Positions 1-6,864 of a stretch of 32,669 bases of DNA are shown here, piece by piece. Position numbers and translations under genes: made by a program. The first letter of the stretch is position 1. Each line of letters begins with the position of its first letter. The notes beneath the pieces are model-generated. The model ran no database searches and was not told the DNA's origin. It was given only the letters and a program-made list of their open reading frames with translations. Source of the stretch: Chitinispirillales bacterium (lineage in GTDB: Bacteria; Fibrobacterota; Chitinivibrionia; Chitinivibrionales; Chitinispirillaceae); contig JAIRVB010000001.1 in NCBI GenBank assembly GCA_031254105.1, positions 1-32,669 of the forward strand, read 5' to 3'.

Positions 1-92
1 TAGAAGCCACTAAAAAGATACTGGCAAAACAAGGCATTGCCAATGCAGAAGAAATTTTGAAAGAACTTCGTAAAAGTCTTGGTGAAGACTAA
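1..92 (+). CDS. C-terminal tail of an Rpn-like protein, cut by the window edge
   Basis: An open frame enters from the left edge (first full codon at position 3) and stops with TAA at 90-92. Its last 29 residues end in LRKSLGED, exactly like the gene at 125-322. The two stretches 1-92 and 231-322 align base for base at an offset of 230, with scattered differences. The tail is charged and helical, as in the C-terminal region of Rpn/PD-(D/E)XK nuclease family transposase proteins. Only the tail is visible, so the nuclease domain cannot be confirmed. The family call rests mainly on the second copy, which carries the recognisable MLLTEW start of the tail domain. Confidence 0.5.
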   Translation, partial: EATKKILAKQGIANAEEILKELRKSLGED

Positions 93-124
93 CTCCAGGC
101 AACCACGGAAGTGAGGTTACAAAC

Positions 125-322
125 ATGCTGCTTACAGAATGGAAATTTGAGGATGCGTTGAAAGTAAGGGAAGAGGAAGCGTGGGAAGCGGCCCGAAAAG
201 CGACTCGGGAAGAAACAGAAAAAAAAGCAATAGAAGCCACTAAAAAATTACTGGCAGAACAAGGCATTCCTAACGCGGAAGAATTTTTGAAGAAACTTCG
301 TAAAAGTCTTGGTGAAGATTAA
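125..322 (+). CDS. Stand-alone C-terminal domain of an Rpn-like protein (65 aa)
   Basis: This encodes 65 residues, starting MLLTEWKFEDALKVREEE and continuing as a Glu/Lys/Ala-rich helix that ends LRKSLGED. The sequence resembles the tail that follows the nuclease core in Rpn family (PD-(D/E)XK transposase-like) proteins, where a stretch like MLLTEW..EDA precedes a charged helix. It has its own ribosome site, GTGAGGT at 111-117, about 8 bases before the ATG, so it is probably translated. It follows the tail of a related gene by 32 bases and is closed by a terminator hairpin. In enterobacterial rpn genes a short C-terminal protein made from an internal start is known to inhibit the full-length nuclease. 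A similar inhibitor role here is inference. It could equally be a leftover of a duplicated, truncated gene. Confidence 0.55.
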   Translation: MLLTEWKFEDALKVREEEAWEAARKATREETEKKAIEATKKLLAEQGIPNAEEFLKKLRKSLGED

Positions 323-329
323 CCCCCCA

Positions 330-361
330 AAGGCGGTTTTACTTCGTTGACCGCCTTCTTT
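330..361 (+). terminator. Rho-independent terminator after the Rpn-like tail gene
   Basis: AAGGCGGT (330-337) pairs with ACCGCCTT (350-357) over 8 bp around a 12-base loop, followed by a T-rich run. It lies 7 bases after the stop codon at 322. Confidence 0.7.
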
Positions 362-409
362 CTACACCACTGTCTGTACGCAGGGGCGGACAACAGCCGC
401 GCCCGCCAA

Positions 410-742
410 TCATTTTTTCATTTTCCCGCCGGACAAATTTTTAACCGTATCTGACAGCGTTTTAATTGTTTCCTGTTGCGATTTTACAACCTCTAAAAGC
501 TCGGTTTGCTCTATTTGTTTTTGCAGATATGGTTTGCCGAGAAATAAATAATTCAAATCAAGCTCTAAGAAATCTGCGATTATCACAATATTATTATAGG
601 ATGGATTTTTGACTCTTCCTTTTTTCCATTCAGTAAAGAAACTTGTATTAATGTTTACCATAAGTAAACAATCTTTTTCAGTCATTCCTTTTTTATGAAT
701 GCTGTCCAATAGTATTTCAAGTACTTGTTGACTATCACGCAT
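410..742 (-). CDS. XRE-family DNA-binding protein (110 aa)
   Basis: Small helix-turn-helix protein, probably a repressor. Residues about 5-70 fit a Cro/C1 (XRE) fold, with a recognition-helix region around NTSFFTEWKKGRVKNPSYNN and a following helix IIADFLELDLNYLFLG typical of XRE proteins. Residues 75-105 are Gln/Glu-rich and likely coiled, probably for dimerisation. The ATG at 742 has a good ribosome site (GAGG, 7 bases upstream on the minus strand). The gene diverges from the small gene at 874, and the intervening 131 bases hold a perfect inverted repeat (783-806), so autoregulation plus control of the neighbour is likely. The targets are inferred. A prophage-type or orphan repressor is equally possible. 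Confidence 0.75.
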   Translation of the reverse strand: MRDSQQVLEILLDSIHKKGMTEKDCLLMVNINTSFFTEWKKGRVKNPSYNNIVIIADFLELDLNYLFLGKPYLQKQIEQTELLEVVKSQQETIKTLSDTVKNLSGGKMKK

Positions 743-782
743 TGTTCATCCTCGAAATTAGAAATTTTGTATTTTTATCTTG

Positions 783-806
783 TATAATACAGAATTTTGT
801 ATTATA
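783..806. promoter_or_regulatory. Candidate XRE operator / divergent promoter
   Basis: TATAATACA (783-791) and TGTATTATA (798-806) form a perfect 9-bp inverted repeat with a 6-base spacer. The arms contain TATAAT on the plus strand and its mirror on the minus strand, so the repeat may overlap both -10 boxes. Extra TTGTAT half-sites lie at 767-772 and 780-785. Position between a repressor gene and a divergent gene supports an operator. No binding data are implied. Confidence 0.55.
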
Positions 807-873
807 TTTATATTAGCGGTCCCGATATCTTAACATACAATATAAAACAATCCACCCGCAAAGGAGCAAAACA

Positions 874-1089
874 ATGTCTGCAACACCCGACAAGCCAATT
901 TACGAAATCATCGCCTACAGAGGTTCGCTAATCGCTTCAAAAGTATGCGATGATATAATCTGCGCATCAAAAATTGTTATCTCATGTTATAACGGCAAAC
1001 TTATAATAATGCTTGACCCGCCGTCTGATTTTATAGAAAAACCTATAAAAGCCCTTGCGGCGCTTCTATACATGATAACATCGGGATAG
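874..1089 (+). CDS. Unknown small protein, divergent from the XRE gene (71 aa)
   Basis: The reading frame starts at ATG 874 with a strong ribosome site, AAGGAG 7 bases upstream, and stops at 1089. The protein is 71 residues with no signal peptide. It alternates hydrophobic beta-like strands (YEIIAYRGSLIA, KIVISCYNGKLIIML) with a final hydrophobic helix (IKALAALLYMITS). I do not recognise the family. Sharing a divergent intergenic region and a perfect palindrome with an XRE repressor suggests the two are co-controlled. A toxin-antitoxin-like or regulator-partner role is possible, but the sequence gives no direct support for it. Two cysteines (residues about 26 and 31) are present without a recognisable metal motif. 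Confidence 0.6.
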   Translation: MSATPDKPIYEIIAYRGSLIASKVCDDIICASKIVISCYNGKLIIMLDPPSDFIEKPIKALAALLYMITSG

Positions 1090-1150
1090 AATTAAGAATA
1101 AGATATTGAATTTTTCCGGAAAAAAGTATATATTTTATTTAAAGGGACAG

Positions 1151-1170
1151 GGACGCGGTTAACCGCGTCC
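1151..1170. repeat. 20-bp perfect palindrome, copy 1
   Basis: GGACGCGGTTAACCGCGTCC is a perfect palindrome. A second palindrome at 29140-29159 has the same 14-base core CGCGGTTAACCGCG, and only the outer bases differ, in a compensated way. Both lie just downstream of small plus-strand genes (stops at 1089 and 29113). A short REP-like element or an attenuating hairpin is likely. Confidence 0.6.
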
Positions 1171-1268
1171 GTATACATGGGTTAATAGAAGATCACCAAT
1201 AAATATCATATCAAAACCGTATTATCTTGAAATATTTATATTTAGCGGTTAATTAAGCAGCGTCAGAT

Positions 1269-1778
1269 ATGAAAAAAAGTATAAAAAACACCGTAATTTT
1301 TGGTCTCCTGTCCGCAGCCGCGCTATTTGCTCAGTCCGAAGGAGCATTTGAAAGAGAGGGGTCCGCAAGCGCGTCCGCGCCTGCGGGGCTGCTTGATCCG
1401 TCAAGAATCACTGTCAATCACTCAATGAGTTTTGCCGCGGGCGGCTCGCGTATGTCTGACATAAAATCACAAAGCGTCTACTCCACTATGTTTCAATACA
1501 AGTTTGACGCGCCTGTGGTGCTTCGGCTTAATTTTGACATGCCCTTGCACTCAACATTCAACAGCGCGCAGAATTTCACCGGAGACAATCTCGCTTCAAT
1601 GGATTACTTCAGAAACATGCCTGTCGATGCGTCAATCTCATGGCAGCCCAGCCGCAATTTTATGTTAAGTCTCGCTGTTATCAAACAGCCGGAATCATAT
1701 TCTTATTTCTCTAACAGATCATTCTTCATGAATTCTTTCAGAAGCGACCGCTACAGAACATCATTCCAAAACCATTAA
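1269..1778 (+). CDS. Exported protein of unknown function (169 aa)
   Basis: Residues 1-21 (MKKSIKNTVIFGLLSAAALFA) form a clear Sec signal peptide with likely cleavage after Ala21. The mature part has a Ser/Ala-rich stretch (27-40), then alternating strands such as ITVNHSMSFAAGG, YSTMFQYKFDAPVVLRLNFDMPL and DASISWQPSRNFMLSLAVIKQP, resembling a short outer-membrane or periplasmic beta structure. The C-terminus is polar and Phe/Ser/Arg-rich. No catalytic motif is visible and I do not recognise a named family. The ribosome site is weak (purine-poor upstream), but start and signal peptide agree. It stands alone, with a palindrome 100 bases upstream. Confidence 0.65.
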   Translation: MKKSIKNTVIFGLLSAAALFAQSEGAFEREGSASASAPAGLLDPSRITVNHSMSFAAGGSRMSDIKSQSVYSTMFQYKFDAPVVLRLNFDMPLHSTFNSAQNFTGDNLASMDYFRNMPVDASISWQPSRNFMLSLAVIKQPESYSYFSNRSFFMNSFRSDRYRTSFQNH

Positions 1779-1829
1779 TTTTGTTGACAAACAATGAACT
1801 TGATTTGTAACTTGTAACCTGTAATTTGC

Positions 1830-2804
1830 TTACACTGTCTGCCCTGTCATTCTGAAATACTTATCAAGAACTAAAAGCGAAATCAACTTTTCTCTTTTTT
1901 TATCAAAAAATTGAGCCGCGTATTCATTTGCGTTGCGGATGATATCTTCGGCTTTTTGCGGGTGTTCGATATAATAAGTCAGTTTTTCTTCCAGACCGGA
2001 AAAATCCTTTTTGATCTCTATGTAATGGTAATCTGGGATAAGTTTACCTTCCATAAACCATGTTTCATATGTTGGCCGCGGCATGACCGCGAGAGAGTTT
2101 GATGACATCACCCACTTGAGGTTGCTTGCTACATCGTTGCCTTCGAGGCAAAAAATAAATTTGTACGGGAGATGGTCGTAAAGCCTGATAGGTTTTTTCT
2201 TCCACTCAGCGGGAATCTGATTATTTTTGGAGATGGTTCCAAGATCGCACAGGGGATTATTGAAGTACATTTGCATGAATTTTTCACGGTGCGGTTTGCC
2301 TGTAACAGCTCCTCTGAAGATTGCCTTGTTCATTTTATTGCAAAAGGGACGCTTATCAGTCAAAAATGTAAAGTGCCGGAATTTCGCGAGTTTCAAAACT
2401 ACGGAGTTTGCGTTATCGCCGGCGATAGGGCGGCTCTTTACGATGGAAGGTTCATCTGGAATATGCGTTACGTCGCCGAAAGCAAACCCGAATTTAAGGC
2501 GGCCGTCAAACCACCTCAAAAACTCATTCGAGTCAAAAAAGTAAACATTACTGTTATGACAATTTTTGAGCTTGAAGTCAGATATTTTTTGATTGCCCGC
2601 AGCGGCTCCGGGTTTTAACTTGCAGTAATAGTCTACTCTGCCGAGTATGTAGCCTCTGTCATCCCTTTTATCAAACGCGGAGAGCGTGTGTTTAAGCCGT
2701 GTTCTGAAAATAATCTTAGGTGTAAACAGTTGAGAATAGCACCGTAAATGATAAGTAAGCTTAAAATTTTTTCCCCCGCACAGGATCTGAAATAATTTAT
2801 CCAT
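1830..2804 (-). CDS. GT90 (CAP10/LpsA-like) glycosyltransferase
   Basis: Predicted 324-aa cytoplasmic sugar transferase of the CAP10/lipopolysaccharide-modifying (GT90) family, which adds sugars to cell-surface glycans. Family-like features lie in the C-terminal half: a FRGAVTGKPHREKF motif, then YKFIFCLEGNDVASNLKWVM, MPRPTYETWFMEGKL and a final KAEDIIRNANEYAAQFF helix that typically closes these proteins. I place the start at the ATG at 2804, preceded by GGAGAGG at good spacing. A TTG at 2861 would add 19 residues and overlap the upstream gene's stop by 3 bases, but its ribosome site is poorly spaced. It follows the WalJ-like gene closely and is probably co-transcribed. The acceptor (LPS or another glycan) cannot be told. 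Confidence 0.78.
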   Translation of the reverse strand: MDKLFQILCGGKNFKLTYHLRCYSQLFTPKIIFRTRLKHTLSAFDKRDDRGYILGRVDYYCKLKPGAAAGNQKISDFKLKNCHNSNVYFFDSNEFLRWFDGRLKFGFAFGDVTHIPDEPSIVKSRPIAGDNANSVVLKLAKFRHFTFLTDKRPFCNKMNKAIFRGAVTGKPHREKFMQMYFNNPLCDLGTISKNNQIPAEWKKKPIRLYDHLPYKFIFCLEGNDVASNLKWVMSSNSLAVMPRPTYETWFMEGKLIPDYHYIEIKKDFSGLEEKLTYYIEHPQKAEDIIRNANEYAAQFFDKKREKLISLLVLDKYFRMTGQTV

Positions 2805-2857
2805 ATCATCCTCTCCAATATATCTGTCTTTTTTTGAAAGCGTAAACGTTTGCGGTG

Positions 2858-3700
2858 TCAATCCTTAACAAAAACGTCCTGTTCCTCAAAAGTAAGAAAT
2901 TCTGTTCTTCGGTCGCGCTTTGCGACGGTAAAGGAAACGGCTTTCCCGTTATCGCCTAAAATATTTTTCACCTGTTTAAGCGCGAGGGAAGGGGAGTTGT
3001 GATCTTTGCTTAGGTGGCATAGCACAACAACGCGCGGACGCGTAATGGAAACGTTAATGATTTCTAAAATCGCCTGGGCAGCCTGCTCGTTGGAAAGATG
3101 GCCCTTTGCGCCGCCAACCCTCGCCTTATGCGTGTACGGCCTGTTAGGGTTGCTCCATAAAAGAGATAAATCGTGATTCGCCTCAATGAGAAGCGCCGAA
3201 CAGTTTTTTAAGGCGTTAATGACTTTGGGCGGCGCATGCCCAAGGTCGGCAGCGTAACCTGTGGCCGGGGCGTCTTCATTTAACGCGCAGCGGAAAACAA
3301 AGCCGCTGCACACGCCGGCAGCGTCATGAGAGAGCTCAAAAGGGGTAAAACATATCTCCCCGATTGAGAAAGAATCTTCAAACCGAAAATTCTTTATCTC
3401 TACCTCTCTGCGGCATTTTTCGTCGAATATATTTTCAAGGCTGCCACGGTTCTCTTCATGAATAAAAAGCGGCAGATTATAGGAACGGCAGAAATTGAAT
3501 GTGGACTTATTGATATGATCGGTGTGAAGGTGCGATATGAGCACCCCGTCTATCTGTAACGGATCAGCGCCGATTTCATCAAATAATCTATCGAGCCCTA
3601 TCTTGCTCATTCCGCCGGCATCGAGTATTACACGGGTATCGCAATGTTCGATATAAGTGCAGTTGCCGCTTGAGCCGCTGCGCAAAACGCAAAATTTCAT
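2858..3700 (-). CDS. MBL-fold metallohydrolase, WalJ/YycJ-like
   Basis: 280-residue metallo-beta-lactamase-fold hydrolase. The metal-binding signature HLHTDH is at residues 57-62. It is followed by downstream metal ligands of the fold around LSHDAAG, a GYAADLGHAP segment, EANHD and the family-typical HLSNEQAA and LCHLSKDHNSP stretches. These match the YycJ/WalJ group, small one-domain enzymes related to DNA exonucleases/phosphodiesterases and often encoded near cell-wall regulators in Firmicutes. The N-terminus MKFCVLRSGSSGN is also typical and fixes the start at 3700. No good ribosome site precedes it. The downstream neighbour is a GT90 glycosyltransferase starting within about 55 bases, which suggests an operon. 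Substrate is not known. Confidence 0.87.
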   Translation of the reverse strand: MKFCVLRSGSSGNCTYIEHCDTRVILDAGGMSKIGLDRLFDEIGADPLQIDGVLISHLHTDHINKSTFNFCRSYNLPLFIHEENRGSLENIFDEKCRREVEIKNFRFEDSFSIGEICFTPFELSHDAAGVCSGFVFRCALNEDAPATGYAADLGHAPPKVINALKNCSALLIEANHDLSLLWSNPNRPYTHKARVGGAKGHLSNEQAAQAILEIINVSITRPRVVVLCHLSKDHNSPSLALKQVKNILGDNGKAVSFTVAKRDRRTEFLTFEEQDVFVKD

Positions 3701-3863
3701 ACAACAAATATAATTTAAAGGCTGAACGCATGTTGAGTACAGAAAGAATATCTTTTAACCGCATATGCAGATTTTTATCGTGAAAGCTCTCGCAATAAAT
3801 GATATTATAATATTATATATGATGAAAACATGCTCAACGGCGGTCAATAATAAAGGGGGAGTT

Positions 3864-5849
3864 ATGTGCGGTATCAGGAGAACTGTATTTTTGATTACGG
3901 CATTCGCGTTTGCAATGAGCGCTCAGGCGCAGTGGCGGAATTTGTTTCCGGCTTTTACCGGTTTGACTTCCGGAGGCGGTAAGTTTATAGCGGTGAGCTC
4001 TGACGGGATTATCATGAGTTCCGGTAACGGACAGGAGTGGTCGCAGTATTTTGCTTCCGGATCCTTGCATTCGGCGGCTTATGGAAATGATATGTTTATT
4101 GTAACTCAGAACAACAACAGCGCTTTGACCTCCTCAAACGGTACAGACTGGGAGCCTGAGCTTATCGGCAGCGCTACAGCCTGCAGGCATCTCTCTTTTG
4201 GAGGAGACCTGTTTGTGGGGGTAGGCGATAATGGCCGGACATTTCGGTTTGATGATGATGGATGGTCAAACTTTTCAAGTTCATACGATCTGTCCCGCGT
4301 TGCTTTTGGCGGCAACCGTTTTGTTGCTGTTGGGGATGCCATTGTGTCGTCCTCAGATGGAAAAGGCTGGGGCAATCGTTTTGATACACAAAAAAGCGCA
4401 ATTGTATATGGTGACGGCAAGTTTATAGCTTACAATTCAGACAATGGTTCTTTGCACACATCTACAAATGGAACGAGTTGGACAAGCCTAACATCAAATA
4501 TCCCTGTTGGTATGGCAAGTTTAACATATGGCGGTGGAAAATTTGTAGCGGTAGGAGTGGGCGGGTCAGCGGCAGTGTCGGCGGATGGAGTTTCCTGGAC
4601 TGCCTCAACGATGAATTCCGCAGACAAATTCATAGAGGTAAAATTTGATAATGGAGTTTTTGTTGCGCTTGGAGCGGGCGGTTCGGTTTACACTTCCGGC
4701 AATGGGGAAAGCTGGAGCCTGAGAGCTGAGGGCAGCCGTTTATCATACAGGCAGATAGCTTACGGCGGCGGAAGGTTTATGGCAGTGGGAGACAGCGGGG
4801 CAATGGTCTCTTCAGATGGTAAGAACTGGGTAAGAAAAGATCCCCCTGATGGGATAGGATTGGAAAGTGTCGCGTTTGGAGATGGTAAGTTTGTAACTGT
4901 CAGCAACAAGGGATTAATTTTCACGACCGCAGATAATGGAGAAAGTTGGAGAGAAAAAACTGCCGGCGACACTCTTGCTGCTGTGGCATACGGCGGCGGC
5001 AGGTTCGTTGCTATAGGAAAGGCCATGGGCTTTCCCTTTGGTGTTACATCTTCTGACGGAATAACATGGACAACATTGGGGATGACGGGATGGAATCATT
5101 CTGGGGTATTTCCCATTTCATTATGTTTTGGCGATGGTAAATTTTGGGCGGGCGGCAGCGCTAACCGAAGGTTTTACTCATCAACGGAGGGTTCATTCTG
5201 GTCAAGCGTGGAATTGCCCGGAGAGACGGAGAGGGTTGCGTCAATAACATATGCGGGGGGTAAATTTGTTGCCGCTTTGGCAGACGCTACGGGCGCGAAA
5301 AATAAAATAATTGCATCGGATAATGGGGTACAGTGGAATCAGTTCACAATACCTCAAGGCACGGTTAAGTCTGCTGTCTACGCGAAAGGACATTATATCG
5401 CGGTTGGAGACAGCGGCAGAATTTTTACCTCATCAACCGGACAAGACTGGGGCCAGCAGGGCATGGTAACTAACAGAAATCTTCAAACGGTTTTTGCTGA
5501 GGATACCATATTCCTGGCTGCGGGCGCGTCAGGAACAATGCTCTATCTGACAGGAAACACAATCTCTGTTCGTCATACCTCATCCCGTAACGCGAAACCC
5601 ATGACTGCCGGAAGTATGAGCGTTGATATACGTCAAAAAGCTCCCATGCTCAGTCTCTCGTTTGTTCCGGAAAAGCCCGGAACAATCGCATTCTATTCAC
5701 TGAGCGGAAGGCAGCTTTATACAAAACGTCTTAAGGCCGGAGAAAAGAGCGTAACCCTTCCGTGGAGAGTGGTATCAAACGGTATGGTTATAGCCAGATA
5801 TACCGGCGGTGGCCATACAATTGTTCAGAGGTTTCAATTTACGAAATAA
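3864..5849 (+). CDS. Secreted beta-propeller-like protein with 13 SSxG..W repeats
   Basis: 661 residues from the ATG at 3864, chosen because GGGGGAG lies just upstream and the signal peptide (residues 1-22, cleavage after AQA) then has normal length. The open frame extends further upstream to 3765. The mature protein is built from about 13 units of roughly 45 residues, each ending in S(S/T)xG..W and followed by a YGGGKF(V/I)AVG strand. This pattern is like BNR/PSII-stability-factor (Ycf48-like) or YVTN propellers. The last 80 residues (MSVDIRQKAPMLSLSFVPE onward) form a separate beta domain with FYSLSGRQLY and a VSNGMVIARY segment, resembling C-terminal sorting or FlgD-Ig-like domains of FCB bacteria. 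Extracellular or surface location is likely. The ligand is unknown. Two cysteines-free repeats suggest no disulphide scaffold. Confidence 0.8.
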   Translation: MCGIRRTVFLITAFAFAMSAQAQWRNLFPAFTGLTSGGGKFIAVSSDGIIMSSGNGQEWSQYFASGSLHSAAYGNDMFIVTQNNNSALTSSNGTDWEPELIGSATACRHLSFGGDLFVGVGDNGRTFRFDDDGWSNFSSSYDLSRVAFGGNRFVAVGDAIVSSSDGKGWGNRFDTQKSAIVYGDGKFIAYNSDNGSLHTSTNGTSWTSLTSNIPVGMASLTYGGGKFVAVGVGGSAAVSADGVSWTASTMNSADKFIEVKFDNGVFVALGAGGSVYTSGNGESWSLRAEGSRLSYRQIAYGGGRFMAVGDSGAMVSSDGKNWVRKDPPDGIGLESVAFGDGKFVTVSNKGLIFTTADNGESWREKTAGDTLAAVAYGGGRFVAIGKAMGFPFGVTSSDGITWTTLGMTGWNHSGVFPISLCFGDGKFWAGGSANRRFYSSTEGSFWSSVELPGETERVASITYAGGKFVAALADATGAKNKIIASDNGVQWNQFTIPQGTVKSAVYAKGHYIAVGDSGRIFTSSTGQDWGQQGMVTNRNLQTVFAEDTIFLAAGASGTMLYLTGNTISVRHTSSRNAKPMTAGSMSVDIRQKAPMLSLSFVPEKPGTIAFYSLSGRQLYTKRLKAGEKSVTLPWRVVSNGMVIARYTGGGHTIVQRFQFTK

Positions 5850-5860
5850 TATAAAAAAAT

Positions 5861-5903
5861 AATGCAGAATGCAGAAATTAAGACTCCATGCATTCTGCAT
5901 TTT
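5861..5903. terminator. Bidirectional terminator hairpin
   Basis: AATGCAGAATGCA (5861-5873) and TGCATTCTGCATT (5889-5901) form a perfect 13-bp stem with a 15-base loop, followed by T on the plus strand. It sits between convergent genes ending at 5849 and 5911. Its inner edge carries AATGCAGAAATTA, a weak relative of the dispersed AACGCRGAAATAAAA box. Confidence 0.6.
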
Positions 5904-5910
5904 GCGTTAT

Positions 5911-6627
5911 CTACATTCTTGCCTTTGCCGCTACGCAAATAAGGTGTTTGCTCTGCGGTGTGTAGATCTCACCTTTAAATGAACCGTATGAGTGCAGTAC
6001 GTACATGCCTGCCTGCATAATTGATCCGAGGAAATCAGTTAATCCATATGGGTATTGAAAGTGGATTTCTTTTGTTTCACCTGTGAATTCAAAATGGGTT
6101 TGTGCGGTGCGCATTCGGGTATCGTATATTTTTTTCTCCGTGAATCTGTCATTTTCACAAGTATGTATGGTTGTGCCCCGATGTTCCTTTTTAAGCAGAT
6201 GTTCGGTACAGGAGTCAAAATAAAAAAGAGATCCGGGCTCAAGAGCCATGGAGACCGATAAAAAGAAATCATCAAGCTGCTTTGGCTTTAGATAGTTTAC
6301 AGTAAAAAAGGTGCTGGTTATAAAATTGTATTTGTGTTCGCAGTAAAAACGGCTCATATCCTGTTTAATTAAATGTCCGGCCGGAATAGAACGGCTTGCG
6401 GCTGCCGCAATCATATTTGCGGATATGTCCATTCCGAAAGCTTTGTAACCCATTGCGCAAAAACGCTCTACCAAAGCGCCCGTACCGCATCCCAGATCCA
6501 GAAACTTTGAATCCTGGGGATATTTTTTTAAAAGCGGTTCTAAAAGAGGCAGATGCTGCGTATGCCATTTACCCCACAAGTTTTCATAGTGACGGCTTAA
6601 GTTACTGTAATTTTGCACAGTTTTCAT
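5911..6627 (-). CDS. SAM-dependent class I methyltransferase
   Basis: 238 residues with a Rossmann methyltransferase core. Motif I LDLGCGTG is at residues 43-50. The acidic residue binding the SAM ribose is in GMDIS (about 64-68). A QDMSRF segment follows at about 89 and an FLSVSMALEPGSLFYFDSC strand comes later. The layout matches small UbiE/Methyltransf_25-type enzymes. N-terminal residues 1-35 (NYSNLSRHYENLWGKWH) are typical of the group that begins with a Y..Ya..yD-like segment. The ATG at 6627 is in an AT-rich context without a clear ribosome site. The gene is convergent with the propeller gene and stands alone. The methyl acceptor cannot be inferred. Confidence 0.85.
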   Translation of the reverse strand: MKTVQNYSNLSRHYENLWGKWHTQHLPLLEPLLKKYPQDSKFLDLGCGTGALVERFCAMGYKAFGMDISANMIAAAASRSIPAGHLIKQDMSRFYCEHKYNFITSTFFTVNYLKPKQLDDFFLSVSMALEPGSLFYFDSCTEHLLKKEHRGTTIHTCENDRFTEKKIYDTRMRTAQTHFEFTGETKEIHFQYPYGLTDFLGSIMQAGMYVLHSYGSFKGEIYTPQSKHLICVAAKARM

Positions 6628-6693
6628 ATATATCGATTTCTATTTCAGGTTTTACATATTTGCGGATGTGTTATTATTTAGAGAAGATCAAAG

Positions 6694-6720
6694 GGTATAC
6701 CATTTTTTAGATAGTATACC
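6694..6720. promoter_or_regulatory. Inverted repeat upstream of the exported charged protein
   Basis: GGTATAC (6694-6700) and GTATACC (6714-6720) are perfect 7-bp arms spaced by 13 bases in the divergent region between genes starting at 6627 and 6865. A second weaker pair, ACAACCA/TGGTTGT, lies about 50-90 bases further on. Possible operator; no regulator is identified. Confidence 0.3.
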
Positions 6721-6864
6721 GCATTCTTAACAGGATGGGTTGTTTTATAACACGCGTATTTATGGTCACAACCAAAAATGGCATGGAATTAGCTGGTTGT
6801 AATGGTGTATGCGAATCGGTTTTATATCCGTCGCGTAGAATAATTCAAACAGGAGGTAACTTTT

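Noticed and set aside
2172-2618. 148-codon plus-strand open frame opposite the GT90 gene
   Set aside because: Lies wholly antisense to a well-supported glycosyltransferase and has no recognisable domain.
5861-5901. CRISPR-like repeat
   Set aside because: It is a single hairpin between convergent genes. No repeat-spacer array is seen anywhere in the window.
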